From contig JBEKYC010000035.1 in the NCBI GenBank assembly GCA_049511415.1, positions 1 to 64,000 on the forward strand: 64,000 nt of DNA, read 5' to 3'. The DNA is from Bog-159 sp049511415. Its GTDB lineage: Bacteria; Acidobacteriota; Terriglobia; Bryobacterales; Bryobacteraceae. The first letter of the stretch is position 1. The number at the start of each line of letters is the position of its first letter. Both the position numbers and the translations under genes were made by a program. The notes beneath the pieces are model-generated. The model made no database searches, had not been told where the DNA came from, and was given only the letters and a program-made list of their open reading frames with translations. Below, piece after piece: positions 60,105 to 64,000 of this stretch.

Positions 60105-61858
60105 ACATTCTCGGACTCAACGCCTTCCACGGCGACGCTTCGGCGGCTCTCTTATCCGATGGCCGTCTGGTCGCCGCCGTCGAAGAGGAGCGCTTCAACC
60201 GGATCAAACATTGGGCGGGCTTTCCGAACCTCGCCGCCGCCGCTTGCCTGCAAGGCATCGATCCGCAAGAAGTCGATCACGTGGCGCTCTCCCGCGATCC
60301 TTACGCGCATCTTGCGCGTAAGACGCTGTTCGCCGCCGCGCACCCCGCTTCCTGGCCGCGCGCCGTCTCCCGCGCCGCGAATCTCCTGCAGGTCGCCCGC
60401 CTCAACACCAGCCGCCCCGGCACCATCCTTTCGCAATTGACCCGCGCCCGGCTTCACAAAGTGGAACACCACCGCGCGCACCTGGCCAGCGCATTCTACG
60501 TCTCGCCCTTCGAAGAAGCCGCCGTCGTCTCGGTGGATGGCTTCGGCGATTACACCAGCGTGCAATGGGGCGTGGGCCGCGGCAACCGCATCGCCGTCGA
60601 AGGCGACGTCCTGTTTCCGCACTCGCTCGGCATCTTCTACACCGCCTTTACCCAATTCCTCGGCTTTCCCAAATACGGCGACGAGTACAAAATGATGGGT
60701 CTGGCCGCATACGGCGAGCCGCGCTTCGCCGCCCAGATCCGCGACGTGGTCCGCACCGAGTCCGGCCGCACGCGCCTCAATCTGGCGTACTTCACGCATC
60801 ACAGCCAGGGCGTCGAAATGACCTGGGATGGCTGCGAGCCCGTCTCTGGCAATCTGTTTTCCGGCAAGATGATCGAAGTCTTCGGCGAGCCCCGCGCGCC
60901 CCGCTCCGAACTCACCTCCCACCACGCCGACATGGCCGCCTCCGTGCAAGCCGTCCTGGAGGAGAATTACTTCGCGCTCCTCAATTACGTTCACCAGCGC
61001 ACCAGGCAGAAAGCCTTATGCCTGGCTGGAGGGGTCGCCCTCAACTGCGCCGCCAACGGGAAAATCTTCGACCAGACGCCCTTCCGCGATATCTACATCC
61101 AGCCCGCCGCCAGTGACGCCGGCACCTCCATCGGGGCGGCCCTGGCGGTCTGGCACGAGCACCTCAACCAGCCCCGCGGATACGTGATGCGGCATTCGAG
61201 CTTCGGCACGGACCACACCTCCGCCGGCATCCGTTCCCAACTGGATACCGCCGGCGTGGCCTACCGCCACCTGACCGAAACGGAATTGATCGATTCCACC
61301 GCCGCCGCCATCGCCGCCGGCAAAGTCGTCGGCTGGTTCCAGGGCCGCATGGAATTCGGTCCGCGCGCCCTCGGTAACCGCAGCATTCTGGCCGATCCGC
61401 GCCGCACAGACATGAAGGACCTGCTCAACAGCCGCATCAAACATCGCGAGCATTTCCGCCCCTTCTGCCCGTCCGTCCTGGCCGAAGCCGCCGCGGATTT
61501 CTTCGAAACCGATTATCCGTCGCCCTTCATGGTGACCGCCTACCGCATCCGCAGTGAGCGCCTCGCGGACATCCCCGCCGTCGCCCACGCCGATGGCACC
61601 GGCCGGCTGCAGACCGTCGATCGCGAATCGAGTCCGCTCTATTGGAAATTGATCCGCCGCTTCGGCGATCTCACCGGCGTCCCCGTCCTGCTGAATACCT
61701 CGTTCAACGAGAACGAGCCTATCGTCGAAACTCCCGCGCAGGCCCTCGATTGTTTCCTGCGCACCCGTATGGACATGCTCGCCATGGGCCCATACGTCCT
61801 GCTGAAATCCGAAAATCTGCAATCGAGCGAGCACAAGCGCGCCTTCGCTTTGGCTTAG
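60101..61858 (+). CDS. carbamoyltransferase (NodU/CmcH/TobZ family)
   Basis: 585 residues from a GTG that overlaps the GT2 stop. VNILGLNAFHGDASAALL opens the Kae1/TsaD-like N-terminal domain; EHHRAHLASAFYVSP (about 121) gives the metal-binding His pair; GGVALNCAANGKI (about 308) and GRMEFGPRALGNRSILADPR (about 415) are the carbamoyltransferase signatures. It puts a carbamoyl group from carbamoyl phosphate, via carbamoyl-AMP, on a sugar hydroxyl. It probably decorates the exported glycan. Confidence 0.95.
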   Translation: MNILGLNAFHGDASAALLSDGRLVAAVEEERFNRIKHWAGFPNLAAAACLQGIDPQEVDHVALSRDPYAHLARKTLFAAAHPASWPRAVSRAANLLQVARLNTSRPGTILSQLTRARLHKVEHHRAHLASAFYVSPFEEAAVVSVDGFGDYTSVQWGVGRGNRIAVEGDVLFPHSLGIFYTAFTQFLGFPKYGDEYKMMGLAAYGEPRFAAQIRDVVRTESGRTRLNLAYFTHHSQGVEMTWDGCEPVSGNLFSGKMIEVFGEPRAPRSELTSHHADMAASVQAVLEENYFALLNYVHQRTRQKALCLAGGVALNCAANGKIFDQTPFRDIYIQPAASDAGTSIGAALAVWHEHLNQPRGYVMRHSSFGTDHTSAGIRSQLDTAGVAYRHLTETELIDSTAAAIAAGKVVGWFQGRMEFGPRALGNRSILADPRRTDMKDLLNSRIKHREHFRPFCPSVLAEAAADFFETDYPSPFMVTAYRIRSERLADIPAVAHADGTGRLQTVDRESSPLYWKLIRRFGDLTGVPVLLNTSFNENEPIVETPAQALDCFLRTRMDMLAMGPYVLLKSENLQSSEHKRAFALA

Positions 61859-61882
61859 GGCATCTCCTCCCCCGAGGCACAC

Positions 61883-63127
61883 ATGAAAATTCTGCTGTTG
61901 AATCAGTGCTTCTACCCCGACGTAGTTTCCACGGCGCAGCATGCCAGCGATCTCGTCGCCGCGCTGGCCGCGCGCGGTCATGAGGTCACCATCATCGCCA
62001 GCACGCGGGCCTACGACAATCCGCAGGTCCGCTTCCCTAAAGAAGAGCGTTGGCGCGGCAGCCGCATTCTGAGGGTCCCCTGCCTGGCGCTCGGCAAGAC
62101 CGCCAAGTGGCGCCGCGCCGCGAACTTTGCCAGCTTCTTTCTCAGCTGCATCCTGCGCCTGATCTTCCTTCCCCGTTTCGACGTGGTCATGGCACTCACC
62201 TCGCCGCCCCTCATCTCACTGCTCGGCGCGCTTTACGTCAAACTCAAAGGCGGACGTTTCATCTTCTGGGTGATGGATCTGAACCCCGATGAAGCCATCG
62301 CCGCCGGCTGGCTCGCCCAAGACTCCACCACCGCTCGCATCCTCGGCGGATTGCTCGATTTCAGCCTGCAAGCCGCCGAAGAGGTCGTGGTGCTCGACCG
62401 TTTCATGCGCACGCGCGTCATGCAGAAGGGCGTGCCTCCAGATCGAGTCACGGTCATCCCACCCTGGGCTCACAGCGAAGTCGTGCATTACGATGCCGAG
62501 GGACGCCGCGCCTTCCGCCAACGCCACGGACTCGAGGGCCAGTACGTGGTCATGTATTCCGGCAATCACAGCCCCTGCCATCCCCTCCGCACCGTCCTTG
62601 AAGCCGCCCGCCGCCTGGCCGATCGCCCGGAAATTACCTTCTGCTTCGTCGGCGGCGGCAGTGAGTTTCCGGCCGTGAAAGAGTTCGCCGCGGCTCACGG
62701 CCTGACGAACGTCCGTTGCCTTCCTTACCAGCCGCTGGCCCAGCTTTCCGGCTCGCTCTCCGCCGCCGACCTTCACGTAGTCGTCATGGGCGATCCGCTG
62801 GTGGGCATCGTGCACACCTGCAAGATTTACAACATCATGTGTATCGGCGCGCCGGTCCTGTACATCGGGCCGTCCACCAGCCACGTCATGGATATCGCCG
62901 CCGGCAACGGTATCCCGTTGTCTTCCGCCAATCATGGCGATGTCGAAATGGTCGTGCGCCGGGTGCTCGCCAGCGTAACGCTCACCGTGCCCGACGCGCG
63001 CATGCTGGCCCGCGGCCGAAACTTTCACCAGGATCAGCTTGTGCCGCAATTTGCCGACCTGGTCGAAACCGTCTCCCTGCCCGAACGTGCCGCCGCCGCC
63101 GTGCACACCGCCGTCACCGGTGACTGA
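61883..63127 (+). CDS. glycosyltransferase, GT4 family (WbuB-like)
   Basis: 414 residues; a GAGG precedes the ATG, 24 bases after the carbamoyltransferase. KILLLNQCFYPDVVSTAQHA, a hydrophobic-basic membrane-binding stretch (FASFFLSCILRLIFLPRFD), then IFWVMDLNPDEAIAAGWLA, and a C-terminal domain with YVVMYSGNHSPCHPL. The pattern is that of WbuB/WcaI-type transferases. The donor-site Glu pair is not obvious (DLHVVVMGDPLVGIVHTCKI), but position and fold fit. Confidence 0.92.
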   Translation: MKILLLNQCFYPDVVSTAQHASDLVAALAARGHEVTIIASTRAYDNPQVRFPKEERWRGSRILRVPCLALGKTAKWRRAANFASFFLSCILRLIFLPRFDVVMALTSPPLISLLGALYVKLKGGRFIFWVMDLNPDEAIAAGWLAQDSTTARILGGLLDFSLQAAEEVVVLDRFMRTRVMQKGVPPDRVTVIPPWAHSEVVHYDAEGRRAFRQRHGLEGQYVVMYSGNHSPCHPLRTVLEAARRLADRPEITFCFVGGGSEFPAVKEFAAAHGLTNVRCLPYQPLAQLSGSLSAADLHVVVMGDPLVGIVHTCKIYNIMCIGAPVLYIGPSTSHVMDIAAGNGIPLSSANHGDVEMVVRRVLASVTLTVPDARMLARGRNFHQDQLVPQFADLVETVSLPERAAAAVHTAVTGD

Positions 63128-64000
63128 TTGCTCCTGCTGCTAGCCGCGGCCTGGATTCCAGTCCAAACCTTCACCATCCGCGAACTCTTCGGCGTGTCCC
63201 ACCCGCACCAGATCATCGACTTCGATTGCGCCCGCCGTATCGATCCGGCGAACAGCGTCATGCTCGGTCCCGCCGGCACGGTAGTTCCGTTTCAGCTTTT
63301 TCACGATGGCAAAATCGCCGTCGAGGCCGCCCTGCCCGCTTACGGCGAGGCCGCCTGGAAACTCTACACCGGCCGCGCGCCACAAAACTTTCCGGAAGCC
63401 GTGCACATCGCCGAAACCCCCGCATATTACGAGATCACCAACGGCCTCACCGGCGTGCGCATCCCGCGCGATGGCCACCCCGGTCTCGCGCCCATCCAAG
63501 GCCTTCTGTATCGCGACGGCGTCTGGACCGCCACCGGTCCCAACCCGCTCGAAGGCGCAGGCAGCCCGACCCGCATGACCGTTCGCTTCATCGCGCGCGG
63601 ACCGCTGCGCGTAATCGTCGAAGTCATTTACCACGGCGCCGGCTTCTACCGATCCACCATCGAACTCCAGTCCGGCCAGCCTTCCATCCTCATCGAAGAC
63701 GACACCGATACCGACCTGCGCTACGCCCTCAACATCTACTCGGGCCTGGAACCCGATCAGGCCCGCTACCGCGGCCATCACTCGACCTCCATCGACAACG
63801 GCCGCGAACCCGACGGCCGCCAGTACCGCCAGTCGCACGAGCGCCCCGAAATGGACGCCATCCGCGATCTCGATTACCGCGCCCCCGCGTTCCATCGCAT
63901 GGCCGTGTGGGACCCTTGGATCTACGATAGCGGCTGGTATTGGCAGCTTTACAATTCGCGCGCCGCATCCACCGCCCACTTGCTCGGCATCTTCGCCGGA
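63128..64000 (+). CDS. exported protein of unknown function, cut by the right edge
   Basis: 291 codons run open to the window end from a TTG directly after the GT4 stop; no ATG or GTG fits better. Residues 1-12 are hydrophobic (LLLLAAAW), a short signal peptide. The rest is beta-rich with aromatic residues: TFTIRELFGVSHPHQIIDFD, AETPAYYEITNGLTGVRIPR, LYRDGVWTATGPN, RVIVEVIYHGAGFYRSTIEL. That resembles the N-terminal barrel of some rhamnogalacturonan-lyase-like or other polysaccharide-active proteins, but I do not recognise it firmly. Its zero-base spacing places it in the cluster, perhaps as a glycan-processing enzyme. Confidence 0.7.
   Translation, partial: MLLLLAAAWIPVQTFTIRELFGVSHPHQIIDFDCARRIDPANSVMLGPAGTVVPFQLFHDGKIAVEAALPAYGEAAWKLYTGRAPQNFPEAVHIAETPAYYEITNGLTGVRIPRDGHPGLAPIQGLLYRDGVWTATGPNPLEGAGSPTRMTVRFIARGPLRVIVEVIYHGAGFYRSTIELQSGQPSILIEDDTDTDLRYALNIYSGLEPDQARYRGHHSTSIDNGREPDGRQYRQSHERPEMDAIRDLDYRAPAFHRMAVWDPWIYDSGWYWQLYNSRAASTAHLLGIFAG

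Overview
The window is high-GC bacterial DNA with dense gene packing and many ATGA-type overlaps. Its gene content fits an Acidobacteriota soil bacterium of the Solibacter/Bryobacter type. That assignment is inferred from family content (secreted carboxypeptidase-regulatory-like proteins, a PQQ dehydrogenase coupled to a di-haem cytochrome, GH9 and GH2 enzymes, large secreted beta-helix proteins), not from a marker gene. I see no rRNA, tRNA, CRISPR array, transposase or phage gene.

Left part (1-14300). Two secreted proteins lie on the minus strand. One is a 1528-residue protein with tandem Cys-containing repeats and a secretin-like C-terminus; the other is cut by the left edge. They are followed by a HAD acid phosphatase, a small zincin-like protein, an acyl-CoA synthetase, a membrane-anchored HAMP/trehalose-6-phosphate synthase fusion, a GNAT acetyltransferase, a large TPR protein, and a methyltransferase/TetR pair.

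Middle part (14400-38600). In order: cytochrome c plus PQQ dehydrogenase; two paralogous secreted carboxypeptidase-regulatory-like proteins; 5-oxoprolinase subunits PxpB and PxpC without PxpA; a DUF4136-type protein; a large beta-helix protein; HypA and HypB without hydrogenase genes; a GH9 cellulase with a DUF3455 protein; dispersed 'ggccaccgatgaacacagat' repeats around a 71-residue protein; an ADP-forming acyl-CoA ligase/GNAT fusion; a GH2 beta-galactosidase; and a MauE/TlpA/TlpA redox fusion.

Right part (38600 to the end) is an exopolysaccharide or O-antigen-type cluster that runs off the right edge. It opens with a regulated leader: two promoter-like sites, an inverted repeat, and a 12-base match to the enterobacterial JUMPstart/ops element. 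The first gene encodes a NusG/RfaH-like antiterminator. Next come a small ribbon-helix-helix/coiled-coil protein, a Wza-type export protein, a Wzc-type tyrosine autokinase, asparagine synthase, a Wzm/Wzt-type ABC exporter with a small membrane protein between the subunits, two paralogous methyltransferases, a GT87-like membrane transferase, seven other glycosyltransferases, a Wzy-like polymerase and a carbamoyltransferase. The cluster mixes Wza/Wzc/Wzy parts with ABC-exporter parts, and no flippase or initiating sugar-phosphate transferase is visible here. The most interesting observation is the ops-like element directly in front of the cluster's own NusG paralogue, which suggests a self-contained antitermination circuit of the RfaH/ops kind.
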